A stretch of 64,000 bases of DNA from Bacteroidota bacterium (GCA_016718825.1 JADKCL010000022.1:1-64000); one strand, 5' to 3'. Positions 9,282 to 19,466 are shown, counted from the stretch's first letter. Program-made: numbers and translations. Notes: generated by a model from the letters alone, not told the origin.

Positions 9282-11390
9282 TCAGGCGATGTCTTTCAAA
9301 AAACCGTATTTTTTGCGGTACTGATCCAAATATGCCCGAATGCCCTGATTTTCAGGCTTGGCAAGTGCGGGATCCTCGGAAATCAAGGAAAATGCGGCTT
9401 CCCTTGCGATTTCAAACAATTCGCCGTCCTCGATGAAGTTGGCGAGGCGGAGCTCGGGAATCACACCGCTTTGCCTTGTACCGAGAAAGTCGCCGTGGCC
9501 ACGCAACTTGAGGTCAATTTCAGCGATTTTGAAGCCATCATGGGTATCGACCATGGCGCGGAGGCGCTTTTTGGCATCTTCGCTGTTTTTTTCGCTTGCC
9601 ATGAGAATGCAATAGCTCTGTTCCGCGCCACGCCCTACCCTACCCCGCAATTGATGCAGCTGCGACAACCCAAACCGATTCGAATTTTCAATCACCATCA
9701 CGGACGCATTGGGTACGTCCACGCCAACCTCAATCACAGTCGTCGCCACCAAAATCTTCGTTTCGCCCTTTTTGAAGCGTTGCATTTCAAAATCCTTGGC
9801 TTCCGGCTTCATGCGCCCGTGTACGATGCCGACATGCAAATCCGGAAAACGCCGCGACATCGCTTCATACCCTTCGGTGACGGCAATAAAATCGAGCTTT
9901 TCATTCTCCTCCACCAAAGGATAAACCACATAGACCTGCCGACCGGCCTCGATTTCCTTTTGCATGAATCCGAATACCTGCAGGCGTTGCGCTTCCGTGC
10001 GTACTGCCGTGAGTACAGGCTTGCGCCCGGGAGGCAATTCGTCGATTTTGCTCACGTCGATGTCGCCAAAGAGCGTGAGCGCAAGCGTGCGTGGGATGGG
10101 CGTCGCGGTCATGACCATGTTGTGCGGGCTGAGGTCGGCCTTGCTCCAGAGTTTGGCGCGTTGCATCACCCCGAATTTGTGCTGCTCATCGACCACGACC
10201 AAGCCCAGTCGCTGGAAACGCACATGGTCTTCGATGAGCGCGTGGGTCCCCACGAGAATGTCAATGTGGCCGCCAGCCAATTCGAGGAGGAGTTGCTTGC
10301 GCGCTGCGCCCTTGACGCTGCCGGTGAGCATGGCCACACGCACGCCCATGGGCGCGCCGTAGCCCTTGATTTTCGAGTAATGCTGTTCCGCCAAAATCTC
10401 CGTCGGCGCCATGATCGCAGCCTGAAAACCATTGTCCAGCGCCAGCAGCATTGCCATAAACGCGACCATCGTCTTGCCCGAACCGACGTCGCCCTGCACG
10501 AGCCGATTCATCTGAATCGGTCGCCGCAAATCCGCCCTGATCTCCTTCAGCACCCGCTTTTGGGCACCTGTCAGTTCAAACGGGATGTATTTTTCGTAGA
10601 ATTCGTTGAAATGCCGCCCCACCACCGGAAAAGGATGGCTTGGCCGCAGCGGTTGCTCCACCAGCTTGCGATGCGCCATGATCAACTGAAAAAAGAAAAA
10701 TTCCTCGAATTTCAGCCGATTTTGCCCCTTTTCGAGCATTTGAAAATCGTCAGGAAAGTGGATTTGCATGAATGCATTCCTTCTGGAAAGCAGACCATAC
10801 TTTTGCATGATCGCGGGAGAGAGGTTTTCGGCAATTTCATCCTTGCCCATCTCCATCATATTGCTGACGATGGCACGAAATCCCTTCGAATCAAGCCCCG
10901 CGTTCTTCAGCTTTTCGGTGGAGGCGTACAGGGGAATGATTTTCAGGCTATGGACCATTTCCTCCGGACTTTTCCCCTTTTCGATCTCCGGATGGGCGAT
11001 TTGAATGCTGCGGCCAAAAATTTTGGGGCTGCCGAAAACGACGATTTCCTCCCCGATCTTCAAAGTCTCCTTGACGTAACGCAGGCCTTTGAACCAAACC
11101 AATTCGATTTCGCCAGATCCGTCGGTAAAAGTTGCGTTGAGTCTGCCGCCCTTTTGCCCTTTGACCTCTTCGAATGCGGTGATTTTCCCAAGTAGCGTCA
11201 CTTGCGCCATGTCTGAGCGGATGTCCCGGATGCGGTGGACTTGGGAGCGGTCGACGTATTTGCGGGGAAAATAGGTGAGCAAGTCCCCAAAAAAGAAGAT
11301 GCCCGCATCGGCGTTGAGCATTTCTGCACGCTTGGGACCGACCTTTTTGAGGTAGGTAATCTCCTGTTTCCAGAAATTGAAGACCGCCAT
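9282..11390 (-). CDS. recG: ATP-dependent DNA helicase RecG
   Basis: 702 residues, close to the usual RecG length. It has an N-terminal wedge/OB region (about 60-140), then a superfamily 2 helicase core: Walker A GDVGSGKT (300-307), APTEILAEQH (motif Ia), DEQH box (401-404), TATPIPRTLALT (motif III), then the C-terminal helicase lobe with TTVIEVGVDVPNA and QLRGRVGR. RecG remodels stalled forks and branches Holliday junctions. It starts 18 bp after the DUF2007 gene, so these are probably one transcript. All helicase motifs look intact. Confidence 0.97.
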   Translation of the reverse strand: MAVFNFWKQEITYLKKVGPKRAEMLNADAGIFFFGDLLTYFPRKYVDRSQVHRIRDIRSDMAQVTLLGKITAFEEVKGQKGGRLNATFTDGSGEIELVWFKGLRYVKETLKIGEEIVVFGSPKIFGRSIQIAHPEIEKGKSPEEMVHSLKIIPLYASTEKLKNAGLDSKGFRAIVSNMMEMGKDEIAENLSPAIMQKYGLLSRRNAFMQIHFPDDFQMLEKGQNRLKFEEFFFFQLIMAHRKLVEQPLRPSHPFPVVGRHFNEFYEKYIPFELTGAQKRVLKEIRADLRRPIQMNRLVQGDVGSGKTMVAFMAMLLALDNGFQAAIMAPTEILAEQHYSKIKGYGAPMGVRVAMLTGSVKGAARKQLLLELAGGHIDILVGTHALIEDHVRFQRLGLVVVDEQHKFGVMQRAKLWSKADLSPHNMVMTATPIPRTLALTLFGDIDVSKIDELPPGRKPVLTAVRTEAQRLQVFGFMQKEIEAGRQVYVVYPLVEENEKLDFIAVTEGYEAMSRRFPDLHVGIVHGRMKPEAKDFEMQRFKKGETKILVATTVIEVGVDVPNASVMVIENSNRFGLSQLHQLRGRVGRGAEQSYCILMASEKNSEDAKKRLRAMVDTHDGFKIAEIDLKLRGHGDFLGTRQSGVIPELRLANFIEDGELFEIAREAAFSLISEDPALAKPENQGIRAYLDQYRKKYGFLKDIA

Positions 11391-11408
11391 GGCGGCAAAA
11401 TTAAGAAT

Positions 11409-11738
11409 TTAGCCCAGAAACAGGCCGCAATTGGGGCAATCACAATTTCCCCGAGGAACAAAGGCATCGCAGGCCGGACATTGGGTCGGCAGCTTTTGGG
11501 GATCAATCGAGAACAATTCAAGCAACCGTTCTTCGGCTTGATCCTTCAGTTCTTGCGGAATCAAGAATTGCATCGGCCCAGCAAAAACGGCGGCGGCATC
11601 GCCATAGATCGAATAAATATTTTCTCCCAACAAATGGTAAGGCAGGCAAAGACGGTCCAAGAGCATGCGCACGCGGATCGCTTCTGATTGACTACTTGCA
11701 CTTGCGATCGGGTAATATTCGGCTGATCGGCTTGCCAT
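11409..11738 (-). CDS. DUF2007-type protein with C-terminal zinc ribbon
   Basis: 109 residues. The N-terminal part (YYPIASASSQSEAIRVRMLLDRLCLPYHLLG) has the fold pattern of DUF2007 putative signal-transducing proteins. The last 25 residues carry CPACDAF..GNCDCPNCG, a CxxC...CxxC zinc ribbon. The protein is small and cytosolic. It sits between a lipoprotein gene (6 bp upstream) and recG (18 bp downstream). Molecular role unknown; the family name is my reading of the pattern. Confidence 0.75.
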   Translation of the reverse strand: MASRSAEYYPIASASSQSEAIRVRMLLDRLCLPYHLLGENIYSIYGDAAAVFAGPMQFLIPQELKDQAEERLLELFSIDPQKLPTQCPACDAFVPRGNCDCPNCGLFLG

Positions 11739-11744
11739 GGATGG

Positions 11745-12200
11745 TTATTGCTGCACCACGATGGGTGTTGACAGGACGCTGTTACTCACATTTCCTGCAC
11801 GGTCGACGATATAAACGCGGTAAACCAAGGGTTCCTCGGTCGGTTCCCAAGGTGGCGTGGTCAAAACCACGGAAATTTCGCCCTGAATTGAAGGCTTGCG
11901 CGTTTCAGGGGTAAGGCTTGCAAAAGGGAACGCTGAAAATCGTGCAGAATCAGCGGCATAGGCGCTGCGCATGTCTTCGACAAAAAGGTTGTTGGTTGGA
12001 TCTCCCTCATAGCCAAGATCACCGTCACCATCCTGGTAATGAATGGTCAAGCTGATTTCGTCGGCCGTGAATTGTGTGGCCGTCGAAGGTGTAATGCTCA
12101 AAAAGGAAATTTCCGGCTCATTGGGAAACACAGGAGCGTCGTCGCAGGCGACGAACAGCAAGAAAGCGAGCGGAAGAAGGAGTGACTTTTTCAAAACCAA
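11745..12200 (-). CDS. lipoprotein of unknown function
   Basis: 151 residues with a lipoprotein signal (MVLKKSLLLPLAFLLFVAC, lipobox FVAC, Cys19), followed by an Asp/Pro-rich linker and one Ig-like beta domain containing HYQDGDGDLGYEG and VYIVDRAGNVSNSV. Such 'I.Y.DGDGDLG' lipoproteins are frequent in Bacteroidota and should be anchored at the outer membrane. First gene of the cluster leading into the DUF2007 gene and recG. No catalytic residues seen. Confidence 0.75.
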   Translation of the reverse strand: MVLKKSLLLPLAFLLFVACDDAPVFPNEPEISFLSITPSTATQFTADEISLTIHYQDGDGDLGYEGDPTNNLFVEDMRSAYAADSARFSAFPFASLTPETRKPSIQGEISVVLTTPPWEPTEEPLVYRVYIVDRAGNVSNSVLSTPIVVQQ

Positions 12201-12311
12201 TTCAATCTGTCAATGAAGTTAGGCATTCTCCCGACAGGAATCAACCCTATGATCAAAACGATTGGAAGGCAAAATTTGTTACAGAAACGGCGTTTGAAAA
12301 TTTCGGCCGGC

Positions 12312-13244
12312 TCATTCAAAAGGAACCAATTCGAAGCTACCCAGCCCCAAATCAATGACCAATGTCATGGCCTCCTGCGAATGGAGCTTGTAGGCGTGAC
12401 TGACAAAGGTATTGTCGCCCGTTTTGACATACCCCTCCGGGACCGGTGCCGAGGAAAAAATCGTGCTGTTGAGGATGATCTTGACCGGAGCATCTTTGTG
12501 CACAAGGAGCGTACAACTTCCGGCACCTACATCAATGCGCACCATGCTCTTGGAAGTCATGCCGTTGCCGACCACAATTTTGGTGTCGCCCATGGCATTT
12601 TCAATGGAGACATTGGCGGCGCGCGCCAACTCGAGGTTGCGCACCACGATTTTGGACATGCCTCCGCTCAAATGCATGAGCTTCATCGGGGCAGCACTGG
12701 GTTTGTTGTAGCAAATGACAACGTCTGCCGCGCCGGAAACGATGCGCAAGGCATGCATGCGGGTATCGGAGAGATCAAGCCGTGCGCTGCCGTAGCCGAG
12801 ATCCAGCTTCATCATCATGTCGGCCTTGGGGTCGACATTCAGTTCCATGACATATTTGGAGGGATCGTCGTCGATGGTCATGCTCCCCGCCATGCGGTAA
12901 CTCACGGCACTCGAACTGCCACGCATCGTGGTTTGGCTCTGGTAAACGGTTTTGTTGGTATGCATGCCCATGGACATGGTTGCACGAAGGTGTTGTTCAG
13001 CGGTTGTGTCAAGGTGGCAAATCGGGGCAGGCTTGCCTTCTGGCAACGAATAACGTGTGGTTGTTGCGCCGGGACATCGTGCCGGAGCAATAAATGTCTG
13101 CCCCAACGGCACCTCGATCAAAAACTCGGTCAATCCAAGGAATGGGCTTGTGAGAATGGTGTCAGCATGCGACTGCCCCTGCGAAAGGGCAGCGAGTGGG
13201 AGCAAAACTGCTGCAAATGAAATACCCAACACCGCACGAAACAT
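12312..13244 (-). CDS. secreted beta-rich protein (toast-rack/DUF4097-like)
   Basis: 310 residues with a signal peptide (MFRAVLGISFAAVLLPLAALSQ). The C-terminal two thirds are short repeating beta strands with Gly turns: LDLGYGSARLDLS, SGAADVVICY, SGGMSKIVVRN, NAMGDTKIVVG, VGAGSCTLLVH, then VKIILNS. This period resembles the toast-rack or adhesin-like beta solenoids (DUF4097/LiaF C-terminus), though I cannot assign a family firmly. No sorting domain and no lipobox, so probably periplasmic. It ends 111 bp before the lipoprotein gene and may share its transcript. Confidence 0.7.
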   Translation of the reverse strand: MFRAVLGISFAAVLLPLAALSQGQSHADTILTSPFLGLTEFLIEVPLGQTFIAPARCPGATTTRYSLPEGKPAPICHLDTTAEQHLRATMSMGMHTNKTVYQSQTTMRGSSSAVSYRMAGSMTIDDDPSKYVMELNVDPKADMMMKLDLGYGSARLDLSDTRMHALRIVSGAADVVICYNKPSAAPMKLMHLSGGMSKIVVRNLELARAANVSIENAMGDTKIVVGNGMTSKSMVRIDVGAGSCTLLVHKDAPVKIILNSTIFSSAPVPEGYVKTGDNTFVSHAYKLHSQEAMTLVIDLGLGSFELVPFE

Positions 13245-13290
13245 GGAGTTCTATACGTCGGCAATACAGATAGGTTACAGGGAAGTGTCA

Positions 13291-13346
13291 AAAAAACAGC
13301 ATTTTTTTAATGCTGAACGCCAGAACCTTATGGGATTCTGGCGTTC
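13291..13346 (-). terminator. double-hairpin terminator
   Basis: Downstream of the stop at 13369, the arms GAACGCCAGAA (13315-13325) and TTCTGGCGTTC (13336-13346) pair perfectly. A second small hairpin (13298-13314) follows, then a run of T on the minus strand. It terminates the frameshifted T9SS gene. Confidence 0.8.
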
Positions 13347-13368
13347 AAATTATGAAACCGTATCGCGT

Positions 13369-14530
13369 TTAGAGCTTCACGATTTTGCGGGTGAGCTTCT
13401 CGCTGCCGCTGTTCAAGCTCACAAAATAGGCACCGGCATCGACTTTGTCCAAGGCAAGTCTGATGGCATTGGCGCCTGCGTTCGCGGAGATTTCTTGACG
13501 AATCACCGATTTCCCATTCATGTCGCTCACGGTGAGCAACAAGGACTCGGACTGATCGTTGTAGAATGTCAAATTCAAGAAGTCAGCAGCAGGATTTGGT
13601 CCAACTGCACCCCAAACCAATCCTGTAGGACCAGCAAAGTTCACTTCAATGGCTTGCGAGGCATCGGAGTTCCCTGCTTCATCCAGTTGAAGGATCCGGT
13701 ACCGGTTGATGCCTGGCATCGGAGCGAGGTCCACAAATTCATAACGTCGCTCTTCGGCTGAGTAACCCGTAGCATTGACGGTTCCGATTTCTTCAAACAC
13801 GCCGCTTGTGCCTACGCGCTCAATGGCAAAAAATTCGCTATTGGTTTCTGAAATCGTCGCCCACTTTACCTTAATAGCGTTCTCGGTGGCGATGCCTTCA
13901 ATATTGCCCCATTCCACGGCGAGGGTAGTGAAGTTGAACATCATATCAGCATCGGGATAACAACCGTCAATCGGGTTACCTGCACCTTCAATTCCGTAAA
14001 CACGAACGGAGTCAGGAATTTTATTAACCTGAAAAAGATAATCGGTTGTGTTGGAGCCGATGTTTCCGCACAAGGCCGTGCTTGTCACACAAGCATAGGG
14101 CTGTAATACACAGGGAGCAGTATGGTAGTAGCCTGGATCCACATAAACAATTGTTGCCTGGGTAAAATAGGGCGGGACAGGTGAGGCCAATGTCGCTACC
14201 CGGCATCGTGCAATTTGCAAAACCCTGACCACTGGTAATCGTTCTGGGGAAAAAGCATTGAATCATAAAACCCGAGCGATGCGTCCACCAACCGAAGCTG
14301 ATCGAGCGTGTGTCGCTGTCTGCCCCAAGACCGGTACCTGTTTTTCCCCAACCCACGCTCAATCGAAGGCAAACCATCGAGTCGGCAGGAAAAGAGGCAT
14401 TGAGGAGGGGAGCTTTATAGACCCCACACAATGACGCCAGCAAGGTTGCAGGCCTTGACGCCCTGGCTGCCGCCTATTACCACGGCAGCATTGAGTGTAC
14501 AACAAAGACTTTCAATGTAAAACTCTTCAT
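13369..14530 (-). pseudogene. frameshifted T9SS cargo gene, copy 1
   Basis: An intact C-terminal frame runs from 14232 to 13369. It contains VDPGYYH, VNKIPDSVRVYGIEG, GNPIDGCYPDADMM, RYEFVDLAPMPGINRYRI, and a T9SS domain (VGPNPAADFLNLTF ... KIVKL). The rest lies in other frames: MKSFTLKVFVV from 14530, then an ACNL segment, then LLNASFPADSMVC through NCTMPGSDIG. At least three single-base shifts are needed (near 14497, 14420 and 14185). Protein similarity to copy 2 continues across each break, so the cause is either recent decay or base-calling error. The protein, if made, would be exported; its role is unknown. Confidence 0.75.
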
Positions 14531-14799
14531 AATTCTCGTCCTTTCTATCCTTACCTTGATCCTGTCACCCGCCCAAAAATGATTTTCAGCGGGAGGCCCA
14601 TACAAAAACCTTTACCTATGGACAAAGTACGAACTTTTTTTTGTTTGAAGCAATATTTTTTCCAGTCTGGGGAGTGACGCATTGCCTCAATCTCAACAAG
14701 TAAGACAATTCATCCTGTTTCCCCTGGTTTACAGTAATGATGCTCAAAATACGGCGAAAGCAGATCTTCTGTTCAGCAAATGCCAGCTTTGACATGATC

Positions 14800-15955
14800 T
14801 CAGAGTTTCAACAGCCTGCGGGAAACCTTCCGGTCAGCACCTTGAATGCTGATTTGATAGGCTGCGGCATCGATTTTATCCAAATCCAACAATGTACCCT
14901 GAGCCGGAAATTGCCGAGGAGCTGACGAAAACAACCTTGCCGTCCATGGAGCTTAGCGTGAGCTGCATAGATTCTGCACGGTCATTGAAATACGTTAGAT
15001 TCACGAAATCTTTAGCAGGGTTTGGGCCGATCGCTCCCCAAGCCAGTCCTGCAGGACCATCAAAAACCACCTCAATGGCGTTGGAAACCGAAGAATTACC
15101 CTCCGTGTCAATTTGGACGATGCGGTAGCGGTTTTCGCCAGGCATCGGCGCAAGATCTACAAATTCGTACCGTTTGAGCACTGAGGAATTGCCGGAAGCT
15201 TTAACTGTTCCAATCTTCTTCGAAGATTCCATCCGCGTTCACCCGCTCGATTCAAAAACGTCTGAATTGACCTCCGTCAAGGTCGACCACTTCACTGCGA
15301 TCGTGCGTATCTCTCGATACCCCGAAATTCCACCCCATTCAAATGTCCGCCGGATCATTAAAGAAATGCATCATGTCCGCATCGGGATAACAACCATCCA
15401 AAGGATTTCCAGCGCCTTCAACCCCGAAAACACGCACTGAATCCGGAATTTGGTTCACCTGAAATGTATAGGTAATGCATTGCTGTGCCAAGGCACCACA
15501 GTCTGCAGTTGTGGAAATGCAACCAAAAAGCTGAGCCGAACAAGGGTCAAATCCGTAATATCCTGGATCAACAAAAAGGACAGTTCCCTGACTGTTGAAG
15601 GGCGCGCCCTGCGGACCAATATCGGCACCGGGCATCGTACAGTTATCAAAACCTCGACCACTGGTAATCGATGTCGGTGTAAATGCCCGAATCACAAAAC
15701 CAGCCTGATGGTCATACCAGCCAAAACCCAACGAGCGCGTGTCGCTGTCTGCCCCAATGAGGTACCAGTAACACCATACCCATTACAAACAGTAAGGCAA
15801 ATCAAAGTGTCATTGGGAAAGGAGCTGTTGAGCAAAGGCGAAGTCGTCGCCCCGCAAAATGTTAAATCCGATAGGTTGCAGGCATTCAAAGCGCCGGCAT
15901 TGCCAAGCAAGAGCAATGAAAACAATACCAAAAGTCTCTTTGTAGAAATTTTCAT
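14800..15955 (-). pseudogene. frameshifted T9SS cargo gene, copy 2
   Basis: Tandem paralogue of the gene at 13369-14530. It starts with a signal peptide (MKISTKRLLVLFSLLLLGNAGALNA) at 15955. Family blocks then follow in alternating frames: LLNSSFPNDTL, GFGWYDHQAGFVIRAF, NCTMPGADIG, VFGVEGAGNPLDGCYPDADMM, EWGGISG, IERVNADGIFEE, IGTVKASG, RYEFVDLAPMPGENRYRI. The end of the sorting domain (DKIDAAAYQISIQG ... RRLLKL, stop 14800-14802) is in a further frame. I count at least four shifts (near 15760, 15345, 15205 and 14900). No frame is degenerate, which argues against an old pseudogene. Confidence 0.75.
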
Positions 15956-16244
15956 GGGGTGAGATTCCTTTCCGAGGTTAAAATGTAGCTGATAATTGGT
16001 CGGAAGGAGACAGGCTCCTTCAAAAAACTTGCTACCAACTTACAAATTCCCTTGTAAACGTCCAAAAGTTTTTCGCTGGGTCTACTGAGAATCAGCAAAT
16101 TCCAAGGTCGCTAGCCTTCAGTTCGCATGGACTTGCGAATCGCCTTGTCGGCCAATGAACAGTTTTGGTGAACGGCAACGTATTGGCTTGCGGTTTTGGC
16201 CCATTTGGAAGAAATCTCCGAACTTTGCACAAGAATACACTTGG

Positions 16245-16811
16245 ATGCACGAAATAGAACCTTTTTACGGCTGGCTGGGCTTTTATTCGAATGAGGCTGA
16301 TCCCTATTCTCCTTATCAGGATGCCGATCACAATGCCTTTGATTTGGACAAAGGCGTGTATGAATACCTCGCCCACCCACTGTGGGATGCCTTCGGCTCC
16401 GACGGAATGCTCCTCAAGATCCTCTATGCCGATTACGAAACGGGCTATGCCATCATTGAATTGTTTGGCGTGTGGAATGACCTGATTCAGAACGACTACC
16501 GATTGCTTTCAGAAAACTTCTTCACATTCATGATCGATGCCGGCATCTCCAAATTTGTCTTGATTGCCGAGAATATTCTGAACATCTACCTGGATGCGGA
16601 CGACTATTACGAGGCTTTGCAAGAAGAATTGGAGGACGGCTGGATTTGCCTCATCCGCGCACGCGCGCACGTGATCGCTGAAATCGAAGAGTACGAAATC
16701 GGTCGCTACTTCTTCTGGTCAGAGGAATTGGATGCGCTGAATTGGCGCAAGCTCAAACCTTGGGATCTTTACGGCCTTGTCGAAGCGAAAATGCCCAAAC
16801 TCCTCTTATAA
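16245..16811 (+). CDS. hypothetical acidic protein
   Basis: 188 residues if started at the ATG at 16245 (MHEIEPFYGWLGFYSNEADPYSPY); the frame is open from 16155, but the extra 30 residues look like leader. The protein is acidic and rich in Tyr, Trp, Asp and Glu, with no signal peptide or membrane segment. Blocks such as GVYEYLAHPLWDAFGSDGMLLKILYADYETGYAIIELFG look structured. I do not recognise a family. It is flanked by exported-protein genes on the other strand and stands alone. Confidence 0.6.
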   Translation: MHEIEPFYGWLGFYSNEADPYSPYQDADHNAFDLDKGVYEYLAHPLWDAFGSDGMLLKILYADYETGYAIIELFGVWNDLIQNDYRLLSENFFTFMIDAGISKFVLIAENILNIYLDADDYYEALQEELEDGWICLIRARAHVIAEIEEYEIGRYFFWSEELDALNWRKLKPWDLYGLVEAKMPKLLL

Positions 16812-16861
16812 TTCAGAGTTCAGAGTAATAAATTTGTACTGTTTGTTCAGCGTTCAGAAGG

Positions 16862-16896
16862 CAGAGTTCAGAGTAATCCATTGACTCTAAACTCTG
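16862..16896. terminator. stem-loop between convergent genes
   Basis: CAGAGTTCAGAGT (16862-16874) and ACTCTAAACTCTG (16884-16896) pair with one mismatch. The same TTCAGAGTTCAGAGTAAT phrase also occurs at 16813-16830, so the 95-bp gap is built from one repeated word. Probably a shared terminator for the genes ending at 16811 (+) and 16906 (-). Confidence 0.5.
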
Positions 16897-16905
16897 AATT
16901 CCGAA

Positions 16906-19338
16906 CTAGAAAACGTATTTCATTTGGAACGCATACGAGCGTTGCTCGCCCATATTTCCTGGCAATACCGCATACTCTTCGTTGAGGGCATTTTTGGCCG
17001 ACAATGTCAACTGAAACGCTTTGGAAACCTGGGCCGAAACGACAAAATCGAAGATGCTGAAGCCTTTAGGATGTGACAAAACCCAATCGGCTGTGCCCGG
17101 AACGCCGATGTACAGGAATTGGTCAATGGCCAAAATCGCGGACTTGTAGCGGTAATTGCAGGTCAAGCTGTAGCGGCCATATCCGACGGTCGCGCTGAAT
17201 CGATTGAGCCATTTACTACGGTATTTCAAAACCTTAGGATTGTCGTCCCGGTGGAACGGCGCATCACTCGGCGAATTCAAAGCGAGAATCATTCCAAATG
17301 CCTCTCCCGTAAATGGCTGATCTTGTGGACCTACGGTGTTCAACAAGTCCACTTGCTTTGCGGTATCTCCATTTAGATTCACCGGATTCATGTAGGTGAT
17401 CCCACCATTGACATCAAAATGGAGTTTTTCATGGGTCCATTGGGCCATTGCCGTTGCTTCAATACCTGTGAGGCGGGCGCGGGCGTAGTTGCGCGTGGAA
17501 AACACAGGTGTCGATCCAAAAATGAAGGTATCCGGCGGCACAACACCAAATTCGATCATGTTTTTATAGTCCATCATGAAGCCGGCAACATCCACATAGC
17601 CGATCAAGGCGCGTTTTCCTTTGCCGACCATATACCCCTGCCGGAAGCCCAATTCGGTAGAATAACCCTTTTCCACTTCCAATTTGGGATTGGAGGCGAT
17701 CACCAAGCCGCCGGCATTGGTGTCAAGGTAGCGCTCGGCAATCGAGGGGCTACGGAAGGCTTGGCCAAACGAGGCCCGAATGTTGGAGCCTTGGCGAAAT
17801 TCGTAGTTGGTACCGACTCTGAAAATCGGCGATGCATTGATCAGCGTATCGTCGATGGTCCACTTGTCAAAGCGTGCACCAAACGTTGCTGACCATTTCG
17901 CTGAAATTCGTCCATCGACTTGGGTATAAGCAGCAGTATTCAGTGCCGTATGTTTTCCTTTATAGATACTGTCGCCGCGTATCGTGTTGTAGCTCAATGT
18001 TCCACCAATCACCCAAGTCAAACGCTCGTCAAGCAAGCGCGTCGAGAAGTTGTAGTCGTTGAAATACATCGCATTGTAGTTGCTTTGGTAGGTGTCGTTG
18101 GTATTGCTCGTGCGCATCATGCGTCCACGGTAGGAATGCAAATTGCCCTTGGGCGTAAGATACTTGATATAAGGATCGATCGAGCTTCGGATGTTGAGCT
18201 GCCTGCGAATGCTTGTAGAGCCGGAAAGTGCCCCCAAGGAATTGAAAACGGTATCTCCGCCAAAGGTAATCAACGTGTCATCAGGGTAATACGAATCCCA
18301 GAAAACCGAAGTACTCGACGAATCAAAACGGATGTTTCCGTTGATTCCCCACGTCAAGCCGTTCAGGCCCTTGGGCCGAAATTTGGTCATGACTTGGGCA
18401 CGGCCTTGCGTCGAGGCATTGTTGGCCTTCCATCCGGTATCTTTCCAAAAATCGACCAAGCCAATCACGTCATGACGCCCGATTTTGTGGCTGTGAAAGA
18501 TATTGATGCCTGCATTCTTGGCGAATCTGTTTCCATCCCAGTCCAATCTTTTGTCTCTCGGCGAGCCATAACCTGTGCCGCGAAGGCGAATGGAGGTCTT
18601 GGGCTTTTCGGGCGCATCGGCCATCAACACATTGATGACGCCGCCCATGGCGGAGGAACCGTAAAGCACCGACGAAGCGCCTTTCATCACCTCAATTTGG
18701 GCGATGTTGTCCGTCGGAATCATATCAAACTGCGCGATGCCGGCATCAGGCGACAACAAGGGTAGGCCGTCCAACAACAGCATTACGCGGCTGCCCACGC
18801 CGTACGCATATCCCGAACTCCCCCGGATACTCGGCTGACCGTCAATGATATCCACACCCGAGTTTTGCTGCAAGGCGTCCTTGATATCATGGCTCACCTG
18901 CATGTCGACCTTCTTTGCGCCGATGACATCAAACGAAGCCGAAAGTCTGGAAATATTCTGTTGTCCCTTGTTGGCGGTGAAGACGATGGGGTCAAACAAA
19001 ACCTGCTTTCCCTCACCTGTAACCAATTCGACTTCATAGTTGACTTTGCCGGTTTCAGTCTTGACGACAAGCGTGGTGTCAGATGGAAATTCGACGTAGC
19101 GAAACAGCAGTTTGATTTCGGGAGCCGAATTGACCAAAAAAGAGAAATTACCGTCTTCACCGGTACTCATACCCATTTCTGTGCCCACCACGATGACCGT
19201 TACGCCCTGAATCGGACTTTTGTCGGTGCCATCGATGACCCTGCCACGGATATTTACCTGCTGGGCAACCAACGAAACCGTCATTCCCAGAAAAAACAAA
19301 ACCGCCAATGCGAAGCCATTTTTGAGGGGGTGCTTCAT
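16906..19338 (-). CDS. TonB-dependent outer-membrane receptor, copy 1
   Basis: 810 residues from the ATG at 19338, which yields a signal peptide (MKHPLKNGFALAVLFFLGMTVSLVA). Domain order: carboxypeptidase-regulatory-like domain (VNIRGRVIDGTDKSPIQGVTV, about 25-110); plug (DIIDGQPSIRGSSGYAYGVG, MLLLDGLPLLSPDAG, IEVMKGASSVLYGSSAMGGVINV, about 140-250); 22-strand barrel with FGQAFRSPSIAERY; terminal aromatic MKYVF. These receptors import large ligands (siderophores, cobalamin, oligomers) using TonB-ExbBD energy. No SusD partner follows, so it is not a Sus-type pair. The substrate cannot be told from sequence. Confidence 0.93.
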   Translation of the reverse strand: MKHPLKNGFALAVLFFLGMTVSLVAQQVNIRGRVIDGTDKSPIQGVTVIVVGTEMGMSTGEDGNFSFLVNSAPEIKLLFRYVEFPSDTTLVVKTETGKVNYEVELVTGEGKQVLFDPIVFTANKGQQNISRLSASFDVIGAKKVDMQVSHDIKDALQQNSGVDIIDGQPSIRGSSGYAYGVGSRVMLLLDGLPLLSPDAGIAQFDMIPTDNIAQIEVMKGASSVLYGSSAMGGVINVLMADAPEKPKTSIRLRGTGYGSPRDKRLDWDGNRFAKNAGINIFHSHKIGRHDVIGLVDFWKDTGWKANNASTQGRAQVMTKFRPKGLNGLTWGINGNIRFDSSSTSVFWDSYYPDDTLITFGGDTVFNSLGALSGSTSIRRQLNIRSSIDPYIKYLTPKGNLHSYRGRMMRTSNTNDTYQSNYNAMYFNDYNFSTRLLDERLTWVIGGTLSYNTIRGDSIYKGKHTALNTAAYTQVDGRISAKWSATFGARFDKWTIDDTLINASPIFRVGTNYEFRQGSNIRASFGQAFRSPSIAERYLDTNAGGLVIASNPKLEVEKGYSTELGFRQGYMVGKGKRALIGYVDVAGFMMDYKNMIEFGVVPPDTFIFGSTPVFSTRNYARARLTGIEATAMAQWTHEKLHFDVNGGITYMNPVNLNGDTAKQVDLLNTVGPQDQPFTGEAFGMILALNSPSDAPFHRDDNPKVLKYRSKWLNRFSATVGYGRYSLTCNYRYKSAILAIDQFLYIGVPGTADWVLSHPKGFSIFDFVVSAQVSKAFQLTLSAKNALNEEYAVLPGNMGEQRSYAFQMKYVF

Positions 19339-19382
19339 GATTCTTCTATCTTTATTGCAACAAACCAATGGTAAAGAAAAGG

Positions 19383-19420
19383 AAAAAAGCCATCCAAGCA
19401 ATATTTTCAGCTTGGATGGC
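19383..19420 (-). terminator. rho-independent terminator between the two receptor genes
   Basis: GCCATCCAAGC (19389-19399) and GCTTGGATGGC (19410-19420) form a perfect 11-bp stem, followed on the minus strand by six T. It ends the transcript of receptor copy 2, so the two receptors are probably transcribed separately. Confidence 0.88.
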
Positions 19421-19466
19421 TTCTTTGATTCTGGCAATTCCGGCCAGAAATACCGTGCTCAGACGA

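Noticed and set aside
9471..11195. 574-residue open frame on the plus strand
   Set aside because: It is entirely antisense to recG, His/Asp/Arg-rich without motifs; a shadow of the real gene.
12213..13220. 335-residue plus-strand frame
   Set aside because: Antisense to the signal-peptide-bearing protein at 12312-13244 and poor in family-like sequence.
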